A DNA stretch of 64,000 nt from Escarpia spicata (Eukaryota > Annelida > Polychaeta > Sabellida > Siboglinidae). This document shows, piece by piece, positions 49,401-61,887 of this stretch (its first letter is position 1; every line of letters begins with the position of its first letter). Location of the stretch: the NCBI GenBank assembly GCA_963995525.1, contig OZ023210.1, positions 65,088,921 through 65,152,920 of the forward strand, written 5' to 3'. The position numbers and the translations under genes were made by a program. The notes beneath the pieces are model-generated. The model was given only the letters and a program-made list of their open reading frames with translations, searched no databases and was not told where the DNA came from.

Positions 49401-52400
49401 CATGACAGTCACTAGTACTGGAGACAACATGCAGACAGTCACTAGTACTGGAGACAACATGCAGACAGTCACTAGTACTTGAGGCAACATGCAGACAGTC
49501 ACTAGTACTGGAGACAGCTTACTGACAGTCACTAGTACTGGAGACAACATGCAGGCAGTCACTAGTACTGGAGACAACATGCAGGCAGTCACTAGTACTG
49601 GAGACAACATGCAGACAGTCACTAGTACTGGAGACAAAACATGACAGTCATTAGTACTGGATACAACATGCAGACAGTCACTAGTACTGGAGACAAAACA
49701 TGACAGTCACTAGTACTGGAGACAAAACATGACAGTCACTAGTACTGGAGACAATGCATGACAGTCACTAGTACTGGAGACAACATGCAGACAGTCACTA
49801 GTACTGGAGGCAACATGCAGACAGTCACTAGTACTGGAGACAGCATACTGACAGTCACTAGTACTGGAGACAACATGCAGGCAGTCACTAATACTGGAGA
49901 CAACATGCAGACATTCGCTAGTACTGGAGCCAACATGCAGACAGTCGCTAGTACTGGAGACAACATGCAGACAGTCATTAGTACTGGAGACAACATGCAG
50001 ACATTCACTAATACTGGAGACAACACAAGACAGTCACTAGTACTGCAGCCAACATGCAGACAGTCACTAGTACGGGAGACAACACATGACAGTCACTAGT
50101 ACTGGAGACAACATGCAGACAGTCACTAGTACTGGAGACAACATGCAGACAGTCACTAGTACTGTAGAAAACATGCAGACAGTCACTAGTACTGGAGACA
50201 ACATGCAGACAGTCAATAGTACTGGAGACAACATGCAGACAGTCACTAGTACTGGAGACAACATGCAGACAGTCATTAGTACTGGAGACAACACATGGCA
50301 GTCACTAGTACTGGAGACAACATGCAGACAGTCACTAGTACTGGAGACAACACATGACAGTCACTAGTACTGGATACAACTTGCAGTCAGTCAATAGTAC
50401 TGGAGACAAAACATGACAGTCACAAGTACTGGAGACAACACATGACAGTCACTAGTACTGGAGACAACATGCAGACAGTCACTAGTACTGGAGACAACAT
50501 GCAGACAGTCATTAATACTGGAGACAGCATGCAGACAGTCACTAGTACTGGAGACAACATGCGGGCATTCACTAGTACTGGAGACAACATGCAGACAGTC
50601 GCAAGTACTGGAGACAACATGCCGACAGTCACTAGTACTGGAGACAACATGCAGACAGTCGCTAGTACTGGAGACAACATGCAGAGAGTCACTAGTATTG
50701 GATACAACATGCAGACAGTCGCTAGTACTGGAGACAACATGCAGAGAGTCGCTAGTACTGGAGACAACATGCAGACATTCACTAATACTGGAGACAACAC
50801 ATGACAGTCACTAGTACTGGAGCCAACATGCAGACAGTCACTAGTACTGGAGACAACACATGACAGTCACGAGTACTGGAGACAACATGCAGAGAGTCAC
50901 TAATACTGGAGACAACATGCAGACAATCACTAGTACTGGAGACAACATGCAGACAGTCGCTAGTACTGGAGACAACATGCAGACAGTCAATAGTACTGGA
51001 GACAACATGCAGACATTCATTAATACTGGAGACAACACATGACAGTCACTAGTACTGCAGCCAACATGCAGACAGTCACTAGTACGGGAGACAACACATG
51101 ACAGTCACTAGTACTGGAGACAACATGCAGACAGTCATTAGTACTGGAGACAACATGCAGACAGTCACTAGTACTGTAGACAACATGCAGACAGTCACTA
51201 GTACTGGAGACAACATGCAGACACTCAATAGTACTGGAGACAACATGCAGACAGTCACTAGTACTGGAGACAACATGCAGACAGTCATTAGTACTGGAGA
51301 CAACACATGACAGTCACTAGTACTGGAGACAACATGCAGATAGTTACTAGTACTGGAGACAACACATGACAGTTATTAGTACTGGAGCAACATGCAGACA
51401 GTCACTAGTTCTAGAGACAACACATGACAGTCACTCGTACTGGAGACAACATGCAGACAGTCACTAGTACTGGAGACAACACATGACAGTCATAAGTGCT
51501 GGATACAACATGCAGACAATCACTAGTACTGGAGACAAAACATGACAGTCACTAGTACTAGAGATAACATGCAGATAGTCACTAGTACTGGAGACAACAC
51601 ATGACAGTCATTAGTACCGGAGCAACATGCAGACAGTCACTAGTACTAGAGACAACACATGACAGTCACTAGTACTGGAGACAACATGCAGACAGTCACT
51701 AGTACTGGAGACAACACATGACAGTCACGAGTACTGGAGACAACATGCAGACATTCACTAATACTGGAGACAACACATGACAGTCACTAGTACTGGAGCC
51801 AACATGCAGACAGTCACTAGTACTGGAGACAACACATGACAGTCACGAGTACTGGAGACAACATGCAGAGAGTCACTAATACTGGAGACAACATGCAGAC
51901 AATCACTAGTACTGGAGACAACATGCAGACAGTCGCTAGTACTGGAGACAACATGCAGACAGTCGCTAGTACTGGAGACAACATGCAGACAGTCAATAGT
52001 ACTGGAGACAACATGCAGACAGTCACTAGTACTGGAGACAACATGGAGACAGTCATTAGTACTGGAGACAACACATGACAGTCACTAGTACTGGAGACAA
52101 CATGCAGACAGTCACTAGTACTGGAGACAACACATGACAGTCACTAGTACTGGATACAACTTGCAGTCAGTCACTAGTACTGGAGACAAAACATGACAAT
52201 CACTAGTACTGGAGACAACACATGACAGTCACTAGTACTGGAGACAACATGCAGACAGTCACTAGTACTGGAGACAACATGCAGACAGTCATTAATACTG
52301 GAGACAGCATGCAGACAGTCACTAGTACTGGAGACAACATGCAGACAGTCGCTAGTACTGGAGCCAACATGCAGACAGTCACTAGTACTGGAGACATTAT

Positions 52401-53615
52401 ACAGACAGTCACTAGTACTGGAGACAACATGCATGCAGTCACTAGTACTGGAGACAACTTGCAGACAGTCGCTAGTACTGGAGACAACATGCAGAGAGTC
52501 ACTAGTACTGGAGACAACATGCAGACATTCACTAATACTGGAGACAACACATGACAGTCACTAGTAATGGAGCCAACATGCAGACAGTCACTAGTACTGG
52601 AGACAACACATGACAGTCACGAGTACTGGAGACAACATGCAGACAGTCACTAATACTGGAGACAACATGCAGACAATCACTAGTACTGGAGACAACATGC
52701 AGACAGTCGCTAGTACTGGAGACAACGTGCAGACAGTCATTAGTACTGGAGACAACATGCAGACATTCACTAATACTGGAGACAACACAAGACAGTCACT
52801 AGTACTGCAGCCAACATGCAGACAGTCACTAGTACGTGAGACAACACATGACAGTCACTAGTACTGGAGACAACATGCAGACAGTCACTAGTACTGGAGA
52901 CAACATGCAGACAGTCAATAGTACTGGAGACAACATGCAGACAGTCACTAGTACTGGAGACAACATGGAGACAGTCATTAGTACTGGAGACAACACATGA
53001 CAGTCACTAGTACTGGAGACAACATGCAGACAGTCACTAGTACTGGAGACAGCACATGACAGTCACTAGTACTGGAGACAACATGCAGACAGTCACTAGT
53101 ACTGGAGACAACATGGAGACAGTCATTAGTACTGGAGACAACACATGACAGTCACTAGTACTGGAGACAACATGCAGACAGTCACTAGTACTGGAGACAG
53201 CACATGACAGTCACTAGTACTGGAGACAACATGCAGACAGTCACTAGTACTGGAGACAACACATGACAGTCATTAGTACTGGATACAACATGCAGACAGT
53301 CACTAGTACTGGAGACAAAACATGACAGTCACTAGTACTGGAGACAACACATGACAGTCACTAGTACTGGAGACAACATGCAGACAGTCAGTAGTACTGG
53401 AGACAACATGCAGACAGTCACTAGTACTTGAGGCAACATGCAGACAGTCACTAGTACTGGAGACAGCATACTAACAGTCACTAGTACTGGAAACAACATG
53501 CAGGCAGTCACTAGTACTGGAGACAACATGCAGACATTCGCTAGTACTGGAGCCAACATGCAGACAGTCGCTAGTACTGGAGACAACATGCAGACAGTCA
53601 TTAGTACTGGAGACA
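43431..53615. repeat. 10.2-kb higher-order block, copy 3
   Basis: Third copy, full length. It matches copy 2 at offset 8,960 (35369 to 44329, 38569 to 47529) and copy 1 at offset 19,194 (31647 to 50841, 31885 to 51079, 32623 to 51817). It has one extra 30-bp unit near 53230, so the last landmarks are shifted by 30 (34108 to about 53332). Similarity stops near 53615. Confidence 0.87.
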
Positions 53616-55046
53616 ACATGCAGACATTCACTAATACTGGAGACAACACAAGACAGTCACTAGTACTGCAGCCAACATGCAGACAGTCACTAGTACGGGA
53701 GACAACACATGACAGTCACTAGTACTGGAGACAACATGCAGACAGTCACTAGTACTGGAGACCACATGCAGACAGTCACTAGTACTGTAGACAACATGCA
53801 GACAGTCACTAGTACTGGAGACAACATGCAGACAGTCAATAGTACTGGAGACAACATGCAGACAGTCACTAGTACTGGAGACAACATGCAGACAGTCATT
53901 AGTACTGGAGACAACACATGGCAGTCACTAGTACTGGAGACAACATGCAGACAGTCACTAGTACTGGAGACAACACATGACAGTCACTAGTACTGGATAC
54001 AACTTGCAGTCAGTCACTAGTACTGGAGACAAAACATGACAGTCACTAGTACTGGAGACAACACATGACAGTCACTAGTACTGGAGACAACATGCAGACA
54101 GTCACTAGTATTGGAGACAACATGCAGACAGTCATTAATACTGGAGACAGCATGCAGACAGTCACTAGTACTGGAGACAACATGCAGACAGTCGCTAGTA
54201 CTGGAGCCAACATGCAGACAGTCACTAGTACTGGAGACATTATACAGACAGTCACTAGTACTGGAGACAACATGCATGCAGTCACTAGTACTGGAGACAA
54301 CTTGCAGACAGTCGCTAGTACTGGAGACAACATGCAGAGAGTCACTAGTACTGGAGACAACATGCAGACATTCACTAATACTGGAGACAACACATGACAG
54401 TCACTAGTAATGGAGCCAACATGCAGACAGTCACTAGTACTGGAGACAACACATGACAGTCACGAGTACTGGAGACAACATGCAGACAGTCACTAATACT
54501 GGAGACAACATGCAGACAATCACTAGTACTGGAGACAACATGCAGACAGTCACTAGTACTGGAGACAACATGGAGACAGTCATTAGTACTGGAGACAACA
54601 CATGACAGTCACTAGTACTGGAGACAACATGCAGAGAGTCACTAGTACTGGAGACAACACATGACAGTCACTTGTACTGGAGACAACATGCAGACAGTCA
54701 CTAGTACTGGAGACAACACATGACAGTCATTAGTACTGGATACAACATGCAGACAGTCACTAGTACTGGAAACAAAACATGACAGTCACTAGTACTGGAG
54801 ACAACACATGACAGTCACTAGTACTGGAGACAACATGCAGACAGTCACTAGTACTGGAGACAACATGCAGACAGTCACTAGTACTGGAGGCAACATGCAG
54901 ACAGTCACTAGTACTGGAGACAGCATACTGACAGTCACTAGTACTGGAGACAACATGCAGGCAGTCACTAGTACTGGAGACAACATGCAGACAGTCACTA
55001 GTACTGGAGACAACATGCAGACAGTCACTAGTACTGGAGACAACAC

Positions 55047-56002
55047 ATGACAGTCATTAGTACTGGATACAACATGCAGACAGTCACTAGTACTGGAGAC
55101 AACATGCAGACAGTCACTAGTACTGGAGACAACATGCAGACAGTCACTAGTACTGGAGGCAACATGCAGACAGTCACTAGTACTGGAGACAGCATACTGA
55201 CAGTCACTAGTACTGGAGACAGCATGCAGACAGTCACTAGTACTGGAGACAACACATGACAGTCACTAGTACTGGAGCCAACATGCAGACAGTCACTAGT
55301 ACTGGAGACAACATGCAGACAATCACTAGTACTGGAGACAACATGCAGACAGTCGCTAGTACTGGAGACAACATGCAGACAGTCAATAGTACTGGAGACA
55401 GCATACTGACAGTCACTAGTACTGGAGACAACATGCAGGCAGTCACTAGTACTGGAGACAACATGCAGACAGTCACTAGTACTGGAGACAACATGCAGAC
55501 AGTCACTAGTACTGGAGACAACACATGACAGTCATTAGTACTGGATACAACATGCAGACAGTCACTAGTACTGGAGACAACATGCAGACAGTCACTAGTA
55601 CTGGAGACAACATGCAGACAGTCACTAGTACTGGAGGCAACATGCAGACAGTCACTAGTACTGGAGACAGCATACTGACAGTCACTAGTACTGGAGACAA
55701 CATGCAGACAGTCACTAGTACTGGAGACAACACATGACAGTCACTAGTACTGGAGCCAACATGCAGACAGTCACTAGTACTGGAGACAACATGCAGACAA
55801 TCACTAGTACTGGAGACAACATGCAGACAGTCGCTAGTACTGGAGACAACATGCAGACAGTCAATAGTACTGGAGACAACATGCAGACATTCATTAATAC
55901 TGGAGACAACACATGACAGTCACTAGTACTGCAGCCAACATGCAGACAGTCACTAGTACGGGAGACAACACATGACAGTCGCTAGTACTGGAGACAACAT
56001 GC
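55047..56002. repeat. 478-bp tandem duplication inside the satellite
   Basis: The stretch starting at 55047 is repeated from 55525 (offset 478) with very few changes, for example GACAGCATGCAG versus GACAACATGCAG. The downstream neighbour at 55256 likewise pairs with 55734. Confidence 0.8.
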
Positions 56003-58570
56003 AGAGAGTCACTAGTACTGGAGACAACATGCAGACAGTCGCTAATACTGGAGACAACATGCAGATAGTCGCTAGTACTGGATACAACATGCAGACATTC
56101 ACTAATACTGGAGACAACACATGACAGTCACGAGTACTGGAGACAACATGCAGACAGTCACTAATACTGGAGACAACATGCAGACAATCACTAGTACTGG
56201 AGACAACATGCAGACAGTCGCTAGTACTGGAGACAACATGCAGACAGTCAATAGTACTGGAGACAACATGCAGACATTCATTAATACTGGAGACAACACA
56301 TGACAGTCACTAGTACTGCAGCCAACATGCAGACAGTCACTAGTACGGGAGACAACACATGACAGTCACTAGTACTGGAGACAACATGCAGACAGTCATT
56401 AGTACTGGAGACAACATCAGACAGTCACTAGTACTGTAGACAACATGCAGACAGTCACTAGTACTGGAGACAACATGCAGACAGTCAATAGTACTGGAGA
56501 CAACATGCAGACAGTCACTAGTACTGGAGACAACATGCAGACAGTCATTAGTACTGGAGACAACACATGACAGTCACTAGTACTGGAGACAACATGCAGA
56601 TAGTTACTAGTACTGGAGACAACACATGACAGTTATTAGTACTGGAGCAACATGCAGACAGTCACTAGTACTAGAGACAACACATGACAGTCACTAGTAC
56701 TGGAGACAACATGCAGACAGTCACTAGTACTGGAGACAACACATGACAGTCATTAGTGCTGGATACAACATGCAGACAATCACTAGTACTGGAGACAAAA
56801 CATGACAGTCACTAGTACTAGAGATAAAATGCAGATAGTCACTAGTACTGGAGACAACACATGACAGTCATTAGTACTGGAGCAACATGCAGACAGTCAC
56901 TAGTACTAGAGACAACACATGACAGTCACTAGTACTGGAGACAACATGCAGACAGTCACTAGTACTGGAGACAACATGCAGACAGTCATTAATACTGGAG
57001 ACAGCATGCAGACAGTCACTAGTACTGGAGACAACATGCGGGCATTCACTAGTACTGGAGACAACATGCAGACAGTCGCTAGTACTGGAGACAACATGCA
57101 GACAGTCACTAGTACTGGAGACAACATGCAGACAGTCGCTAGTACTGGAGACAACATGCAGAGAGTCACTAGTACTGGATACAACATGCAGACAGTCGCT
57201 AATACTGGAGACAACATGCAGATAGTCGCTAGTACTGGATACAACATGCAGACATTCACTAATACTGGAGACAACATGCAGATAGTCGCTAGTACTGGAG
57301 CCAACATGCAGACAGTCACTAGTACTGGAGACAACACATGACAGTCACTAGTACTGGAGCCAACATGCAGACAGTCACTAGTACTGGAGACAACATGCAG
57401 ACAATCACTAGTACTGGAGACAACATGCAGACAGTCGCTAGTACTGGAGACAACATGCAGACAGTCAATAGTACTGGAGACAACATGCAGACATTCATTA
57501 ATACTGGAGACAACACATGACAGTCACTAGTACTGCAGCCAACATGCAGACAGTCACTAGTACGGGAGACAACACATGACAGTCGCTAGTACTGGAGACA
57601 ACATGCAGAGAGTCACTAGTACTGGATACAACATGCAGACAGTCGCTAATACTGGAGACAACATGCAGATAGTCGCTAGTACTGGATACAACATGCAGAC
57701 ATTCACTAATACTGGAGACAACACATGACAGTCACGAGTACTGGAGACAACATGCAGACAGTCACTAATACTGGAGACAACATGCAGACAATCACTAGTA
57801 CTGGAGACAACATGCAGACAGTCGCTAGTACTGGAGACAACATGCAGACAGTCAATAGTACTGGAGACAACATGCAGACATTCATTAATACTGGAGACAA
57901 CACATGACAGTCACTAGTACTGCAGCCAACATGCAGACAGTCACTAGTACGGGAGACAACACATGACAGTCACTAGTACTGGAGACAACATGCAGACAGT
58001 CATTAGTACTGGAGACAACATCAGACAGTCACTAGTACTGTAGACAACATGCAGACAGTCACTAGTACTGGAGACAACATGCAGACAGTCAATAGTACTG
58101 GAGACAACATGCAGACAGTCACTAGTACTGGAGACAACATGCAGACAGTCATTAGTACTGGAGACAACACATGACAGTCACTAGTACTGGAGACAACATG
58201 CAGATAGTTACTAGTACTGGAGACAACACATGACAGTTATTAGTACTGGAGCAACATGCAGACAGTCACTAGTACTAGAGACAACACATGACAGTCACTA
58301 GTACTGGAGACAACATGCAGACAGTCACTAGTACTGGAGACAACACATGACAGTCATTAGTGCTGGATACAACATGCAGACAATCACTAGTACTGGAGAC
58401 AAAACATGACAGTCACTAGTACTAGAGATAAAATGCAGATAGTCACTAGTACTGGAGACAACACATGACAGTCATTAGTACTGGAGCAACATGCAGACAG
58501 TCACTAGTACTAGAGACAACACATGACAGTCACTAGTACTGGAGACAACATGCAGACAGTCACTAGTACT
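55715..58570. repeat. 1,604-bp tandem duplication inside the satellite
   Basis: Landmarks 55734, 56121 and the rare ACAACATCAGACAG unit at 56411 recur at 57338, 57725 and 58015, each 1,604 bp later. Similarity fades near 58570. The rare unit lacking TG (CATCAG) is a strong marker that this is a recent segmental copy. Confidence 0.82.
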
Positions 58571-60163
58571 GGAGACAACACATGACAGTCACTAGTACTG
58601 GAGCCAACATGCAGACAGTCACTAGTACTGGAGACAACACATGACAGTCACGAGTACTGGAGACAACATGCAGAGAGTCACTAATACTGGAGACAACATG
58701 CAGACAATCACTAGTACTGGAGAAAACATGCAGACAGTCGCTAGTACTGGAGACAACATTCAGACAGTCACTAGTACTGGAGACAACATGCAGACATTCA
58801 TTAATACTGGAGACAACACATGACAGTCACTAGTACTGCAGCCAACATGCAGACAGTCACTAGTACGGGAGACAACACATGACAGTCACTAGTACTGGAG
58901 ACAACATGCAGACAGTCATTAGTACTGGAGACAACATGCAGACAGTCACTAGTACTGTAGACAACATGCAGACAGTCACTAGTACTGGAGACAACATGCA
59001 GACAGTCAATAGTACTGGAGACAACATGCAGACAGTCACTAGTACTGGAGACAACATGCAGACAGTCATTAGTACTGGAGACAACACATGACAGTCACTA
59101 GTACTGGAGACAACATGCAGACAGTCATTAGTACTGGAGACAACACATGACAATCACTAGTACTGGAGACAACATGCAGATAGTTACTAGTACTGGAGAC
59201 AACACATGACAGTCATTAGTACTGGAGCAACATGCAGACAGTCACTAGTACTAGAGACAACACATGACAGTCACTAGTACTGGAGACAACATGCAGACAG
59301 TCACTAGTACTGGAGACAACACATGACAGTCATTAGTGCTGGATACAACATGCAGACAATCACTAGTACTGGAGACAAAACATGACAGTCACTAGTACTA
59401 GAGATAACATGCAGATAGTCACTAGTACTGGAGACAACACATGACAGTCATTAGTACTGGAGCAATATGCAGACAGTCACTAGTACTAGAGACAACACAT
59501 GAGAGTCACTAGTACTGGAGACAAAATGCAGACAGTCACTAGTACTGGAGACAACACATGACAGTCACTAGTTCTGGAGACAAAATGCAGACAGTCACTA
59601 GTACTAGAGACAACATGCCGACAATCACTAGTACTGGAGACAACATGCAGACAGTCACTAGTACTGGAGACAACACATGACAGTCATTAATACTGGATAC
59701 AACATGCAGACAGTCACTAGTACTGAAGACAAAACATGACAGTCACTAGTACTGGAGACAACACATGACAGTCACTAGTACTGGAGACAACATGCAGACA
59801 GTCACTAGTACTGGAGACAACATGCAGACAGTCACTAGTACTGGAGGCAACATGCAGACAGTCACTAGTACTGGAGACAGCATACTGACAGTCACTAGTA
59901 CTGGAGACAACATGCAGGCAGTCACTAGTACTGGAGACAACATGCAGACAGTCGCTAGTACTGGAGCCAACATGCAGACAGTCACTAGTACTGGAGACAT
60001 CATACAGACAGTCACTAGTACTGGAGACAACATGCATGCAGTCACTAGTACTGGAGACAACATGCAGAGAGTCACTAGTACTGGAGACAACATGCAGACA
60101 TTCACTAATACTGGAGACAACACATGACAGTCACTAGTAATGGAGCCAACATGCAGACAGTCA

Positions 60164-61887
60164 TTAGTACTGGAGACAACACATGACAGTCACGAGTACT
60201 GGAGACAACATGCAGACAGTCACTAATACTGGAGACAACATGCAGACAATCACTAGTACTGGAGACAACATGCAGACAGTCGCTAGTACTGGAGACAACG
60301 TGCAGACAGTCATTAGTACTGGAGACAACATGCAGACATTCACTAATACTGGAGACAACACAAGACAGTCACTAGTACTGCAGCCAACATGCAGACAGTC
60401 ACTAGTACGTGAGACAACACATGACAGTCACTAGTACTGGAGACAACATGCAGACAGTCACTAGTACTGGAGACAACATGCAGACAGTCACTAGTACTGT
60501 AGACAACATGCAGACAGTCACTAGTACTGGAGACAACATGCAGACAGTCAATAGTACTGGAGACAACATGCAGACAGTCATTAATACTGGAGACAGCATG
60601 CAGACAGTCACTAGTACTGGAGACAACATGCGGGCATTCTCTAGTACTGGAGATAACATGCAGACAGTCGCTAGTATTGGAGACAACATGCAGACAGTCA
60701 CTAGTACTGGAGACCACATGCAGACAGTCGCTAGTACTGGAGACAACATGCAGAGAGTCACTAGTACTGGATACAACATGCAGACATTCACTAATACTGG
60801 AGACAACACATGACAGTCAATAGTACTGGAGCCAACATGCAGACAGTCACTAGTACTGGAGACAACACATGACAGTCACTAGTACTGGAGACAACATGCA
60901 GACAGTCACTAGTACTGGAGACAACATGCAGACAGTCACTAGTACTGGAGGCAACATGCAGACAGTCACTACTACTGGAGACAGCATACTGACAGTCACT
61001 AGTACTGGAGACAACATGCAGGCAGTCACTAGTACTGGAGACAACATGCAGACAGTCGCTAGTACTGGAGCCAACATGCAGACAGTCACTAGTACTGGAG
61101 ACATCATACAGACAGTCACTAGTACTGGAGACAACATGCATGCAGTCACTAGTACTGGAGACAACTTGCAGACAGTCGCTAGTACTGGAGACAACATGCA
61201 GAGAGTCACTAGTACTGGAGACAACATGGAGACATTCACTAATACTGGAGACAACACATGACAGTCACTAGTAATGGAGCCAACATGCAGACAGTCATTA
61301 GTACTGGAGACAACACATGACAGTCACGAGTACTGGAGACAACATGCAGACAGTCACTAATACTGGAGACAACATGCAGACAATCACTAGTACTGGAGAC
61401 AACATGCAGACAGTCGCTAGTACTGGAGACAACGTGCAGACAGTCATTAGTACTGGAGACAACATGCAGACATTCACTAATACTGGAGACAACACAAGAC
61501 AGTCACTAGTACTGCAGCCAACATGCAGACAGTCACTAGTACGTGAGACAACACATGACAGTCACTAGTACTGGAGACAACATGCAGACAGTCACTAGTA
61601 CTGGAGACAACATGCAGACAGTCACTAGTACTGTAGACAACATGCAGACAGTCACTAGTACTGGAGACAACATGCAGACAGTCAATAGTACTGGAGACAA
61701 CATGCAGACAGTCATTAATACTGGAGACAGCATGCAGACAGTCACTAGTACTGGAGACAACATGCGGGCATTCACTAGTACTGGAGACCACATGCAGACA
61801 GTCGCTAGTACTGGAGACAACATGCAGAGAGTCACTAGTACTGGATACAACATGCAGACATTCACTAATACTGGAGACAACACATGA
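60164..61887. repeat. 1,134-bp duplication inside the satellite with a 60-bp difference
   Basis: 60183 pairs with 61317 and 60409 with 61543 (offset 1,134). The second copy lacks two 30-bp units near 61780, so the open frame beginning at 60409 is 20 codons longer than the one at 61543. Confidence 0.8.
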
